Notes: generated by a model from the sequence alone, not told the origin. 64,000 bases of DNA from Calditrichota bacterium (GCA_013152715.1 JAADFU010000125.1:1-64000), one strand, 5' to 3'; shown: positions 34,976 to 44,297, numbered from the stretch's first letter. Numbers and translations: made by a program.

Positions 34976-37198
34976 ATGCAATCGTCACAGACCAAACAGA
35001 TCATTTTTTTGATTCTGCTTTTTTTCGCTTTTGTTTTGATTTTTGCGTTGCTCATTTATTCCTCAATCGCACAAGCGATGGCGATGGAGACTTTTTCTCA
35101 CGGCAAAAAGAAACTGATTCATTACCAAAAAGACGAAATGGAAATTCAGCAAGACGAAGTCATCGAGGCGGACATTGTCGCTGAATCCAGCAACCTAATC
35201 ATCGACGGCGCTCTGTATGGGGACATTGTCGCCATTCGCAGCGTGGTAAATTTGCAGCCCGGAGCAAAGATTTACGGTCACGTAATCTCTTTTGAGAGCG
35301 AAGTTGCCGCAGACAGCGGCGCTCAAATCGCCGGCGATCTTGTGCAGATCAAAAACGACAGCGCCAAAGTAATTGGCGGACGCACGCTTGTGGGTTACGG
35401 TTTCCCGCTAAATATTTTCATTTCAGACACGACCATCGCCGACACGGTGAACGTCAAAGGGGATATTTTGATCCTGAACCATGATCTGGAAATTGCCGGA
35501 CGAACCGAGGGCGACGTGTACCAGTTTTCTGGCACGACAAAAATTGACTCCAGCGGCGCGGTGGACGGCCATGTCGTCAATTATCTGGGACGAATTGATC
35601 TGGCAGACGAAGCGCTGGTGACCGGTAATGTTTTACAATTGAGCGAAGAGACGAAAATTGCGCAAGAGAATGAGACAAAAAATGACGATGAATTGCGGGA
35701 TAAAATTGAGAAACGCTATCTGGAGCGCGATGAAAAAAGCGACGTTTTTCGTTTCTGGGGCGACGTCTCCATTGAGCCCAATGAAATCATCCGCGGCGAC
35801 GTGGTCACAATCCGCGGCACAATCAATGTGCAAGGCGAAGTCGACGGCGACGTTGTTTCAGTGTTGGGAAGCGTGGATTTGGATTCTACAGCCTTGGTTT
35901 CCGGCGATGTCGTGAGCGTTGGCGGCAAAATTCATCGCCACAAAAATGCTCGCGTGGGCGGCGACATTGTGCAGACCAATATCACCGGCGTCAAAGTTGA
36001 CGACGGCGGTCAACATGTCAACGTCGGTGTCGGCGGCATTTCCGTCGGTCCCAAGCGCGGCTATGAGTGGGAGAAAAAATCGTGCAGGAAAAAACATCGC
36101 TATCGCTCTGAATTTGGAGATGAATCGTTCCTGTTTCGCTACAATCGCGTGGAGGGACTATTCTTGGGACTGAGAAAAGTGAAGAATCGCTACGAAGACA
36201 ACCGGGCGCTGTTCGACTTGTACGGAGACATTGGCTACGGTTTTGCCGGAAAACGCGCTTGCTACCAGCTCGGTCTGGAAAGGCGATTTTTAGGCAAATA
36301 CGGTCCCATCATTGGCGTGGAAACTCACGATTTCACCAAAACCGAAGACGAGTGGATCATGCCCACGTTTGAAAATTCGCTGGCGGCGATTTTGATTCGC
36401 GAAGATTTTCAGGATTTTTACCGCGAAGAGGGTTATTCTGTGTACGCGGATGTTGAAATTTCGGAAATTGCCACGCTGCACGCCGGCTATCATCACCAGA
36501 ATCACATCGGGCTGGGAAAAAAGACCAACTGGTCGATTTTTGGCGGCGACAAGAAATTTCGACCCAATCCCGCCATCGACGAATTAGAATACAACAGCGT
36601 CCGGGCGAGTCTGAAAATCGACACCCGCGACAGCTACAAATATCCGAACAAAGGGTGGTTTGTCTCTCTTTTCGCTGAATTCGCCGGCCCGGATTTCAAT
36701 GACGTGACTTCCGGCGTGGATTTCGACCGCTACATTGTGGATATCCGCCGCTACCAGCCGGTGACTTACGGCGAAAATTTGGATTTCCGCATTCGCGCCG
36801 GATCATCGCGCGGCGTTTTGCCGCGGCAATATTTGTTCGACGCTGGTGGTTTCTCTGCGCTGCGCGGCTATGAATTTAAAGAATTCGAAAATTGCAATCG
36901 CATGGTCGTCGCCAGTCTGGAATACCGACTTTACAACGACCACAATCCGATGAACGATGTGTTTGGGTTTACAGATTTCAATCTGATCCTTTTCGCGGAT
37001 GCCGGATATTTGTGGAACGTGAGCGATTCGCTCGATTACCATCAGGGCTACGACGATCTCGGCTGGGACGATCTGTACACATCGCTGGGTTTCGCCATCA
37101 GCAATGAGGAAGGAAACGTGCGACTAAATTTTGCCAAACGCATGGACGAAAAAGGCAAGCCGATGGTGGTGACTTTTCGTATTAATCGGCCTTTTTAA
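34976..37198 (+). CDS. Bactofilin-like beta-helix fused to Omp85-type outer-membrane barrel
   Basis: 740 residues from ATG 34976, chosen because AGGAGA lies five bases upstream; an earlier in-frame ATG (34952) lacks this. A signal peptide ends near AQAMA (residue 30). Residues 40-330 are rungs of polymer-forming (bactofilin-like) type: GDIVAIRS, GHVISFES, GDLVQIKN, GDVVTIRG, GDVVSVLGS, GDVVSVGGK. A long C-terminal beta-barrel (about 370-740) has NSVRASLKIDTRD, the LRGY motif (629-632) of Omp85 loop 6 and a terminal phenylalanine (INRPF), the barrel-assembly signal. No POTRA domains. The beta-helix should lie in the periplasm; function unknown. Confidence 0.82.
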   Translation: MQSSQTKQIIFLILLFFAFVLIFALLIYSSIAQAMAMETFSHGKKKLIHYQKDEMEIQQDEVIEADIVAESSNLIIDGALYGDIVAIRSVVNLQPGAKIYGHVISFESEVAADSGAQIAGDLVQIKNDSAKVIGGRTLVGYGFPLNIFISDTTIADTVNVKGDILILNHDLEIAGRTEGDVYQFSGTTKIDSSGAVDGHVVNYLGRIDLADEALVTGNVLQLSEETKIAQENETKNDDELRDKIEKRYLERDEKSDVFRFWGDVSIEPNEIIRGDVVTIRGTINVQGEVDGDVVSVLGSVDLDSTALVSGDVVSVGGKIHRHKNARVGGDIVQTNITGVKVDDGGQHVNVGVGGISVGPKRGYEWEKKSCRKKHRYRSEFGDESFLFRYNRVEGLFLGLRKVKNRYEDNRALFDLYGDIGYGFAGKRACYQLGLERRFLGKYGPIIGVETHDFTKTEDEWIMPTFENSLAAILIREDFQDFYREEGYSVYADVEISEIATLHAGYHHQNHIGLGKKTNWSIFGGDKKFRPNPAIDELEYNSVRASLKIDTRDSYKYPNKGWFVSLFAEFAGPDFNDVTSGVDFDRYIVDIRRYQPVTYGENLDFRIRAGSSRGVLPRQYLFDAGGFSALRGYEFKEFENCNRMVVASLEYRLYNDHNPMNDVFGFTDFNLILFADAGYLWNVSDSLDYHQGYDDLGWDDLYTSLGFAISNEEGNVRLNFAKRMDEKGKPMVVTFRINRPF

Positions 37199-37209
37199 GA
37201 ATTAATCTG

Positions 37210-37300
37210 AGATAGAACGCGGATGCACACGGATTTTGCCGATAGTCGCGGATTTGCTTATTTTTATCTGTGATACTGGTCAAATCCGCGTGCCGTAAAA
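37210..37300. repeat. Imperfect palindrome of the GAACGCGGAT...ATCCGCG type
   Basis: GAACGCGGATGCACACGGAT (37215-37234) and TCGCGGATTTGC (37246-37257) are answered by CAAATCCGCGTGCCGT (37281-37296) across TTTTTATCTGTGAT. From memory, comparable elements occur in genomes of distant environmental phyla. It fills the gap before the fucosidase gene. Confidence 0.6.
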
Positions 37301-37321
37301 AAAATTAGAGGAAAAACCTAC

Positions 37322-38812
37322 ATGATCAAAACAATCATTTCCTTGCAATTGTGCACATTGTTTTTTGTTTTGATTTTTCCAGGGAAAGCAAAGTCCCAAC
37401 ACGAAAATCAATACAAATACTACCCAGTTTCAGACAAGCTGGTCGCGGAGAAACTCGAACAATGGCAGGATGCGAAATTTGGCTTGTTGATGCACTGGGG
37501 AACTTACAGCCAATGGGGAATAGTTGAGTCGTGGTCGATTTGTCCGGAAGATTACGGCTGGTGCGCAAGGAAAAAAGGCTCGAATCCGCAGAACTATTTT
37601 GAGTACAAAAAAGAATACGAAGCTTTGATCAAAACTTTTAATCCGACAAAATTCAATCCGGAAAAATGGGCGCAGGCTGCCAAAGACGCGGGCATGAAAT
37701 ATGTCGTTTTTACGACCAAACATCACGACGGGTTTTGTCTCTGGGACACAAAAGAGACAGATTACAAAATTACAGGAAAGGACTGTCCTTTTCACAACGA
37801 TCCGCGCGCCGACGTGACAAAAGAAATTTTCAACGCTTTCCGCGACCAGGACTTTATGATCGGCGCATACTTTTCCAAACCGGACTGGCACAGTCCATTT
37901 TATTGGGCTCCCTATTTCCCGCCGCTGGATCGCAACGTAAATTATGACCCGGTGCTCTATCCTGAAAAATGGGAAAAATTTGTGCAATTCACGCACAACC
38001 AAATTTTGGAGTTGATGACAAACTACGGCAAAATCGATATTTTGTGGCTCGACGGCGGTTGGGTCGCGAAACAGAGCAAAGAGGAGATCAGAAAATATTA
38101 CGAAAGAGCAGCCCAAAAAACAAAATCCGGTTTTTTAAAACAGCGCATCGTGAATCAGGATATTCGTATGGACGAGTTGGTGAAAAAAGCGCGCGAGAAA
38201 CAGCCGGGACTGATTGTTGTTGACCGTGCCGTTCCTGGCCCCAATCAGAATTATTTGACACCGGAAAATGTCGTACCGCCCAAACCCATTCCTTATCCCT
38301 GGGAATCGTGCATCATCTCCGGCGGCGGCTGGTCTTACACTCCGAATGCAAAATATAAATCAGCCCGCGAACTTGTGCATTTACTGGTCGACATTGTCGC
38401 TAAGGGCGGAAATTTGCTGCTCAACATCGCTCCCGGTCCTGACGGAACTTGGCAGGCCGGCGCCTACAAAATGCTCGCAGGAATGAGCTCGTGGATGAAA
38501 GTGAACAGCGAAGCAATTTACGGAACGCGCGTCGTTGCGCCCTACAAGGACGGGAATGTCTGCTTCACAAAAAAGAAGAATAAAAACATCGTTTACGCGA
38601 TTTATCTACCGAAAGATGACGAGTCTGCGCCGCCGGCAAGGATTCATATAAAAAATATTCATCCGGCGGACAAAGCGGCAATTTTTCTGCTCGGTGTTAG
38701 GGAAAAGCTGACCTGGAAAAAAGTCGGTACTGGCTTCGTCGTGGAAATTCCCCAGTCGATTCGAAAAAATCCGCCGTGCGAGCAGGCCTGGGTTTTGAAA
38801 TTTAAAATCTGA
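37322..38812 (+). CDS. Alpha-L-fucosidase (GH29), secreted
   Basis: 496 residues. The signal peptide MIKTIISLQLCTLFFVLIFP is cleaved near KAKS. Family GH29 features: FGLLMHWGTYSQWG at the N-terminus, YVVFTTKHHDGFCLWDT, and the nucleophile D244 in IDILWLDGGW. LLNIAPGPDGTW marks the end of the barrel, with a small beta-sandwich after. It removes terminal L-fucose from glycans outside the cytoplasm. Length is normal. It is a single gene; the ribosome site is GAGGAAAAACCTAC. It fits a lifestyle of scavenging algal, plant or microbial polysaccharide. Confidence 0.92.
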   Translation: MIKTIISLQLCTLFFVLIFPGKAKSQHENQYKYYPVSDKLVAEKLEQWQDAKFGLLMHWGTYSQWGIVESWSICPEDYGWCARKKGSNPQNYFEYKKEYEALIKTFNPTKFNPEKWAQAAKDAGMKYVVFTTKHHDGFCLWDTKETDYKITGKDCPFHNDPRADVTKEIFNAFRDQDFMIGAYFSKPDWHSPFYWAPYFPPLDRNVNYDPVLYPEKWEKFVQFTHNQILELMTNYGKIDILWLDGGWVAKQSKEEIRKYYERAAQKTKSGFLKQRIVNQDIRMDELVKKAREKQPGLIVVDRAVPGPNQNYLTPENVVPPKPIPYPWESCIISGGGWSYTPNAKYKSARELVHLLVDIVAKGGNLLLNIAPGPDGTWQAGAYKMLAGMSSWMKVNSEAIYGTRVVAPYKDGNVCFTKKKNKNIVYAIYLPKDDESAPPARIHIKNIHPADKAAIFLLGVREKLTWKKVGTGFVVEIPQSIRKNPPCEQAWVLKFKI

Positions 38813-38938
38813 AGGTGAGAAGTTGGGCGCCATTTCAAAGATAACGCACAGTTGCGAAAAAACATTCCCTGCAAAAGTAACTTTTTCCTGATTTCCTCGT
38901 TAATAATACTAACTCTCTGGCGATACAACAAAATTTCC

Positions 38939-38967
38939 TTGACATCCATCGAAAAAATTTGTTAATT
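38939..38967 (+). promoter_or_regulatory. Sigma70-type promoter for the epimerase/DUF4097 operon
   Basis: TTGACA (38939-38944), 17-bp spacer, TTAATT (38962-38967). Confidence 0.55.
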
Positions 38968-39024
38968 ACAAACGCTGGAATGTGAAAAATTTGTAATAAT
39001 TAAAAAAAATAGAGGTGTGAAACG

Positions 39025-40095
39025 ATGGATGTTTTGATTATCGGCGGGACGCGATTTTTGGGGAAATATTTGACGGAGGCTTTGCTCAAAGGAAATCAAA
39101 ATGTAACTTTGCTTAATCGCGGCACGCGTCGCAACATTTTTCCTTTTTACGAGGACGTGGAATGGTTGATTTGCGACAGACAGGATGCGGATAAATTTCG
39201 TTCTTTGCTAAAAAATCGCCAGTTTGACGTGGTCATTGACACCAGCGCTTATTTTCCGTCAGATGCAGAACAGGTAGTAGAAATTTTTCGCGACAAGATC
39301 GCAAAATACATTTTTACCAGTTCCATGGCGGTTGCTCTGACAAAAGAATTTCGCGAACGCCAGCTCATGCCGATTCCCAATCGGAGACTTTTTGACACCG
39401 AACCGGGAAATAGCTACGCGTACAATAAAACGCTGATTGAAGAATACCTCACGGAACAATTTGACAAAAACGGATTTCCTTTTGTGTCGCTACGGCCGGC
39501 GGAAATTATGGGCCCCGGCGAAATGCGCGAATGGTATTACATCGACCGTCTCAAGCACGGCAGAGAAAAAATTCTCATTCCCGGTTCCGGCGAAAATCTT
39601 TTCCAGCCGGTTTACATCGATGATTTAGTACAGGCATTCTTGCTGGCGATTGTGAAAGAAAACGGCGTGGGAAAATGTTACAACATTGCCGGCGCAGAGG
39701 CTATCGGTCTCAATCAGTTCATTCGTTTGATTGCTGCGGCAATGGAAGAACGAGTAAAAATAATTAACATTCCTCATTCGATTTTTCGCGATTTGGTTTC
39801 GATAACATATTATTTTCCTTATGTTTACAAATACTCATTCGTAACCGACATCGAAAAAGCCAGACAGGAATTGGGCTATCAACCGGAAGTCGGGATTCGT
39901 CAGAGCATTCGGAAAATTTTAGCAAGCTGGCGTAAAGATTACACGCCAAAAGTGTCGCCGTTCAGCCCGAGAGGTGAATACGAATTGATGAGTTACGATC
40001 TGGAAGATATTTTCATCTCTGCCTGGGAATTGGAAACGAGTGAGTTGAAAGATCGGTTGCGTCAAAAATTGTTGGACAAAGGGTTGCTCATTTAA
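39025..40095 (+). CDS. NAD-dependent epimerase/dehydratase family protein
   Basis: 356 residues, extended short-chain dehydrogenase fold. The nucleotide loop is GGTRFLG (7-13), the variant seen in isoflavone-reductase-like and CSP41-like members rather than the classic GxxGxxG. The catalytic pair Y131xxxK135 lies in SYAYNK, with TSSMAVAL before it. A conserved FQPVYIDDLVQAFLLAI supports sugar-nucleotide or related substrates, but the reaction cannot be named. It has a good promoter and leads two DUF4097-like genes spaced 32 and 18 bp apart, so the three are probably one operon. Confidence 0.85.
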   Translation: MDVLIIGGTRFLGKYLTEALLKGNQNVTLLNRGTRRNIFPFYEDVEWLICDRQDADKFRSLLKNRQFDVVIDTSAYFPSDAEQVVEIFRDKIAKYIFTSSMAVALTKEFRERQLMPIPNRRLFDTEPGNSYAYNKTLIEEYLTEQFDKNGFPFVSLRPAEIMGPGEMREWYYIDRLKHGREKILIPGSGENLFQPVYIDDLVQAFLLAIVKENGVGKCYNIAGAEAIGLNQFIRLIAAAMEERVKIINIPHSIFRDLVSITYYFPYVYKYSFVTDIEKARQELGYQPEVGIRQSIRKILASWRKDYTPKVSPFSPRGEYELMSYDLEDIFISAWELETSELKDRLRQKLLDKGLLI

Positions 40096-40127
40096 TACAA
40101 ATTTTTCCGCCAATTAAGGAGGATGCG

Positions 40128-40973
40128 ATGCGCACAAAAATTATCTGCCTGATTGCGGTGTTGTTTTTTTCAACGCTACAGCTTTCAGCGCAGGACTTTC
40201 AATCCATTGAACGAAAAGTTGATGTCCCCAAAAATAAAACACTCAAACTGGTAATTCAAATCGACGCCGGAAAGGTTTTTGTCGAAAAACACAATCATTC
40301 GGCGCAGATAAGAATTGCCGGACGGATCAACAAAAAATTTGACGACCTGGAAATCGATTTTAATAAGAAAGACAATGAATTATCTGTTGCTCTCGATCAT
40401 GACAAGTGGCTGAAATCGACTAAAGATGAACAGTCTTCCACAGTTAAAATTTACCTGCCGGATGATATCGCTATTGAATTTTCCAGCGAAATGAAAGCCG
40501 GCAAAATCGACCTTGACGTCGGCGGATTGTCTCTGAAAAATTTCGAATTGCAAACCACCGCCGGCGAAGTCAACGTCGATTTCGCTGAGGCAAATCGTAT
40601 CGCCATGGAATTCCTCGACATTGACGTAAAAATCGGCTCCGCGAAATTGCAGCATCTGGGAAACGCGCGCTTTGAAGACGGTCGAATCAACGGCGGCATT
40701 GGCGAGTTGCAAATTGATTTTCGCGGTCAAGGAGGCAAATCCGCTCATGCGGACATCGACCTGGACATGGGCACCACCAAAGTCATTTTACCTCGCGACG
40801 TCGGGATCAAATTGCGCAGCACTACTTTTGGTTTTTTGACCAATCAAAACATCAGCCATGAGTTTGAAAAGCGCGGGCGCTATTATTTCAGTCAAAATTA
40901 CGACGAGCAAACTCGGACGCTTTCGCTGGCAATTCACAGCGGCGTCGGCGAATTGAATGTTCTTTTTCGATAA
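40128..40973 (+). CDS. Secreted DUF4097-like beta-helix protein
   Basis: 281 residues with a signal peptide (MRTKIICLIAVLFFSTLQLS, cut after SAQ). The rest is almost all short beta-strand repeats (KAGKIDLDVGGLSLKNFEL, TTAGEVNVDF, IDVKIGSAKL, GIGELQIDF), as in the toast-rack/DUF4097 putative adhesin family. It should be periplasmic or surface-exposed. The start is secure: AAGGAGG lies six bases upstream of the ATG. It is paired with the next gene, which has the same fold and a more regular repeat. Function of the family is unknown. Confidence 0.8.
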   Translation: MRTKIICLIAVLFFSTLQLSAQDFQSIERKVDVPKNKTLKLVIQIDAGKVFVEKHNHSAQIRIAGRINKKFDDLEIDFNKKDNELSVALDHDKWLKSTKDEQSSTVKIYLPDDIAIEFSSEMKAGKIDLDVGGLSLKNFELQTTAGEVNVDFAEANRIAMEFLDIDVKIGSAKLQHLGNARFEDGRINGGIGELQIDFRGQGGKSAHADIDLDMGTTKVILPRDVGIKLRSTTFGFLTNQNISHEFEKRGRYYFSQNYDEQTRTLSLAIHSGVGELNVLFR

Positions 40974-40991
40974 ATTATCGGGAGAAAAGCC

Positions 40992-41975
40992 ATGAAGAAA
41001 ATTATCATTCTGATCGCTGTTTCACTGCTGTCGACAGCAGTATTTGCCAGGGAAAAAGCGACACAAACCGAGCAAAAAACTTTTGCCATCGAGGCGGGTG
41101 CTGCCATTTCCATTTCCAACGAGGACGGGAATATCGAAGTCGATAGCTGGGACAAATCGGATATTCAAATTTCCTGGACAAAAATTGCCTACGGCAAAAG
41201 CAAGGAGATGGCTGAGAAAATACTCAAAGATACTGAGATCGACATTTTTCATTCGCTGCACACGCTGCGCGTAAAAGTCATCGAGCCCAGGCAGGAAAGG
41301 AATTTCAGCTTTTGGGATCTTTTCGACCCCGATACCTGGGCCAATTTCCCTCACTCGCCAGTGGTACATTTTCGTTTAATTGTTCCGCGGGATGTGAAAT
41401 TAAACCTGACGACCGACGAAGGAAAAATCGCGGTGAAAAATTGCAGCGGCTCGCTAACCGCTCAAGTGGACGAGGGCGATATTGACTGCGAAAATATTTC
41501 CGCCGAAAACATAAAACTGGTTAGCGACGAAGGCCACGTCACCTGTTCCGGTCTGAAAGCGACCGACGGAAAAATCACAATACGCACCGACGAGGGCGAT
41601 ATTCGCCTTGAGAATTCCTTTTCCGATCGGGCGTCCATTAAATGCGACGAAGGCAAAATTTACTGCGCTGAATTTTACGCCCGCCGCGCCACGATGACAA
41701 CGGACGAGGGAAATATCGAAATCTCGCTCGCTGAAAGAAAATTTGATTCCTACCGCCTGTACACAGACGAAGGAAATGTTACCATCTACTTTCCCGACGC
41801 TATTGGCTGTGAATTTGATATGAAAACGGAGGAAGGAAGAATCCGAAACGACTTCGGTTTAAAAATTTCCAAAATCGAAGACGGCCAACGGTGCCGACAA
41901 AGCATCGGCTCCCGACCAACGGCGCAAATGATTGTCAGCGTGTCGGAAGGGAATATTTATTTGCGGAAAAAGTGA
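40992..41975 (+). CDS. Secreted DUF4097-like protein with regular DEG repeats
   Basis: 327 residues. Signal peptide to about residue 19 (MKKIIILIAVSLLSTAVFA). From residue 36 it carries around ten beta rungs built on a DEG[KDNH][IV] core: EDGNIEV, DEGKIAV, DEGDIDC, DEGHVTC, DEGDIRL, DEGKIYC, DEGNIEI, DEGNVTI, EEGRIRN and SEGNIYL, mostly 18-20 residues apart. This predicts a parallel beta-helix with a ladder of Asp-Glu-Gly turns, a possible cation- or glycan-binding face. The ATG follows GGGAGAAAAGCC. It is the third gene of the epimerase operon. Function unknown. Confidence 0.8.
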   Translation: MKKIIILIAVSLLSTAVFAREKATQTEQKTFAIEAGAAISISNEDGNIEVDSWDKSDIQISWTKIAYGKSKEMAEKILKDTEIDIFHSLHTLRVKVIEPRQERNFSFWDLFDPDTWANFPHSPVVHFRLIVPRDVKLNLTTDEGKIAVKNCSGSLTAQVDEGDIDCENISAENIKLVSDEGHVTCSGLKATDGKITIRTDEGDIRLENSFSDRASIKCDEGKIYCAEFYARRATMTTDEGNIEISLAERKFDSYRLYTDEGNVTIYFPDAIGCEFDMKTEEGRIRNDFGLKISKIEDGQRCRQSIGSRPTAQMIVSVSEGNIYLRKK

Positions 41976-42071
41976 TTGCAACCGGTTGGTTTCTAATTTT
42001 CAAAGATAGGCATCAAAACTAAAAAATCTCTTTTTTGAATAAAAGTATCGGACAATTTTCATGGGAACACC

Positions 42072-42103
42072 AGATGTACCCACCTAAAAGGTGGACCACA
42101 TCT
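42072..42103 (+). repeat. REP-like hairpin B
   Basis: Arms AGATGTACCCACCT and AGGTGGACCACATCT with loop AAA. No T run follows, so it is a repeat rather than a terminator. It lies before the small membrane protein gene, and an upstream in-frame start (42091) falls inside it. Confidence 0.7.
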
Positions 42104-42189
42104 CGCTGCGTTTCGGTCGTTTGAGTTTCGTGCCCGACGGGAATTTAGATACTGGCATTTGGAATTTTTGCAGAATTTGGAGGAAAATC

Positions 42190-42789
42190 ATGAATACACC
42201 CACAAACAAAACAACCCCGGAAGTAACAGTCAATATCGCCAAATGGGTCAACGAAGGCTGGGACCTGGTTTTTGCAAATTTTTGGGAATTTATTATCATC
42301 ACCATCATTTACGTGGTCGTCGTTCTCGCGGCCTCATCCACGCTGTTGCTGAAATTTCTTTTCGCCGGGCCTTTGACCGTAGGCATTTACTATGTCATTT
42401 TTCAAAAAATGCGCGGCAAGCCCATGCAAATCGGAGACATCAGCCGCGGATTCAATTTTTTTGTCGCCGCCGTTCTCGCTGATTTGTTAATTTCGGTTTT
42501 CGTCTCGGTGGGATTTATTTTTCTTATCATTCCCGGAATCGTGCTGTCGGCGCTGTACATGTTCGCTTTTCCGCTAATTCTTGAAAAAAATCTGGATTTC
42601 TGGCAGGCGATGGAGACCAGTCGCAAAACAGTGCAGGCAAATATTTTTGAATTCAGCGTGTTCATGTTTTTGCTGTACATTCTTTTGTTTGTCGGATTGC
42701 TGCTACTCGGCGTCGGTTTTTTGATTGCATTGCCGATTACTTTTGCCGCAACAGCGGCGGCTTATCGGGATGTTTTTGGGTTGGAGTAA
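42190..42789 (+). CDS. Small polytopic membrane protein of unknown function
   Basis: 199 residues from ATG 42190, preceded by TTGGAGGAAAATC, which is better than in-frame starts upstream. About five hydrophobic segments (near 25-58, 95-120, 121-140, 155-180). The motif IPGIVLSALYMFAFPLILEK resembles the membrane domain of the DUF975 and glycerophosphodiesterase-associated families, often of unknown role. A short charged N-terminus precedes the first helix. A strong terminator follows. I cannot assign a function. Confidence 0.7.
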   Translation: MNTPTNKTTPEVTVNIAKWVNEGWDLVFANFWEFIIITIIYVVVVLAASSTLLLKFLFAGPLTVGIYYVIFQKMRGKPMQIGDISRGFNFFVAAVLADLLISVFVSVGFIFLIIPGIVLSALYMFAFPLILEKNLDFWQAMETSRKTVQANIFEFSVFMFLLYILLFVGLLLLGVGFLIALPITFAATAAAYRDVFGLE

Positions 42790-42807
42790 TTTCAGATGAA
42801 AGTTAAT

Positions 42808-42848
42808 GCCCGCAATTGATTTTTCCTCTTTGCGGGCTTATTTTATTT
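42808..42848 (+). terminator. Intrinsic terminator of the small membrane protein gene
   Basis: Perfect 8-bp stem GCCCGCAA (42808-42815) / TTGCGGGC (42830-42837), then TTATTTTATTT. It lies between convergent genes. Confidence 0.8.
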
Positions 42849-44177
42849 CTCACTCAAAAAATTTAGTTTCTTGCCTCTCGCTTTCCAGAGGAAATAAACC
42901 GGAACACCCAGCGCTAAAAATCCCAGACCGACCAGCGATTCCAACGGCTTTTCTGCCACAATGACGAACAAAAACCACAATTCAATAACGATGAAAACCA
43001 ATGGTGTGAACGGATACCCCGGCGTGCGGAATTTTGGCTTTTTGGATTTCATTTTTTTGCGGAACACAAAAATCGACACGGCAGTGAGCGCAAAAAAGAT
43101 GGCATCGGTAAAGACAACGTAGGAAATCAGATTTTCAAAAGTTCCCCAGAACAAAATCAGCACAATCGCCCACACCGATTGGAAAATGATGGCAAAGGCG
43201 GGCGTGCGAAACCTCGGATGAACCTCGGCGACTTTGGGGAAGAAAATTCCGTCTCTCGCCATGGCAAAATAGATGCGCGGCGCCGTCAGCGTGTAAATTC
43301 CGGCAGTGCCAAAAGTGGAAATGAAAATGGCCAGTGCAATCAAGCCGCCGCCGGCATGGCCGAGCACGCGCTCGACAGCGTCGGCTGCCACATGTCCGGA
43401 CGCAGCAATTTCAGCAGGCGAAAGCAAAAACAGGTAGGCGACGTTAGTCAATAAGTAAATTCCCGTGACCACGATGGCGCCGACAATCATCGCCCGGGCC
43501 ACGTCACGGCGCGGATTTTTTGCTTCTCCGGCGGCAAAAGTGACATGCTGCCAGCCGCCGCAGGACCAGATCACTCCGACCATTGCTACCGCCAATGCAA
43601 CGAATAGTTGCGATGGCGACTGTGTTGATATGAGAGAAAAATTTGTCGTGGACGCGGAGCCCATTCCGAAACCGACAGCGATCAATCCCACAATGCCGAT
43701 AATTTTCAACACTGTAAATAAATCGGAAAAAATCGCCCCGGCTTTGACGCCGATGACATTGATTGTCGTGAGAAGAAAAATGCCGCCAATCGCGGCTAAT
43801 TTCAGTCCTGTGCCATTCAGCGGTACGAAATAGCTGAAATAGGTGGAAAATGCGATACTCAACGCGGCGATTCCGCCGGTATTGACTACAAAAAAGTAAA
43901 CCCAACCGTACAAAAATCCAAACAAACCTCCGTAAGCCTTGACAAGATAGACGTAAACGCCGCCTGCTTGCGGCATCATGCTCGCTAATTCTGCATAGGT
44001 CAGCGCACCCGTTAGCGCCATGACGCCGCCGAGTACCCAGGCGAAAAGTATCCACGCCGGAGAAGGAAGCGCTTTGGCGATGAGCGACGGCGTCAAAAAA
44101 ATTCCGGACCCAATCACTGAACCAATGGCGATCATCGTCAGATCAAAGAACGTTAAATCTCGTTTCAGTCGCCCCAT
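42843..44177 (-). CDS. Amino acid permease (APC superfamily)
   Basis: 444 residues, about 12 membrane helices. The N-terminus DLTMIAIGSVIGSGIFLTPS is the APC signature binding the amino-acid backbone, followed by ALTYAELASMMPQAGGVYVYL. It resembles LAT-type exchangers and the serine/threonine or neutral amino acid group; substrate is unknown. GAGAGGATGGA precedes the ATG. A possible promoter (TTAAGA, 17 bp, TATTTT) lies upstream on the minus strand near 44205-44235. It may feed the amino-acid catabolic genes further on. Confidence 0.9.
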   Translation of the reverse strand: MGRLKRDLTFFDLTMIAIGSVIGSGIFLTPSLIAKALPSPAWILFAWVLGGVMALTGALTYAELASMMPQAGGVYVYLVKAYGGLFGFLYGWVYFFVVNTGGIAALSIAFSTYFSYFVPLNGTGLKLAAIGGIFLLTTINVIGVKAGAIFSDLFTVLKIIGIVGLIAVGFGMGSASTTNFSLISTQSPSQLFVALAVAMVGVIWSCGGWQHVTFAAGEAKNPRRDVARAMIVGAIVVTGIYLLTNVAYLFLLSPAEIAASGHVAADAVERVLGHAGGGLIALAIFISTFGTAGIYTLTAPRIYFAMARDGIFFPKVAEVHPRFRTPAFAIIFQSVWAIVLILFWGTFENLISYVVFTDAIFFALTAVSIFVFRKKMKSKKPKFRTPGYPFTPLVFIVIELWFLFVIVAEKPLESLVGLGFLALGVPVYFLWKARGKKLNFLSEK

Positions 44178-44297
44178 TCCATCCTCTCGACTTTTTTCAA
44201 AATAGCAAATTTTCGGCTCTGTCTTAAGTTGGCAAAAAAGAACAGGGGAAATTTACTATCTTGAAAGACGAAATATTTCGTGTTTTCATCGGAGCAG

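Noticed and set aside
40992-41975. CRISPR-like regularity in the DEG repeat gene
   Set aside because: Repeats are protein-level, with variable DNA and no constant direct repeat; no CRISPR array in the window.
42091-42189. Upstream start for the small membrane protein
   Set aside because: It begins inside a REP-like hairpin; ATG 42190 has TTGGAGG and starts a typical N-terminus.
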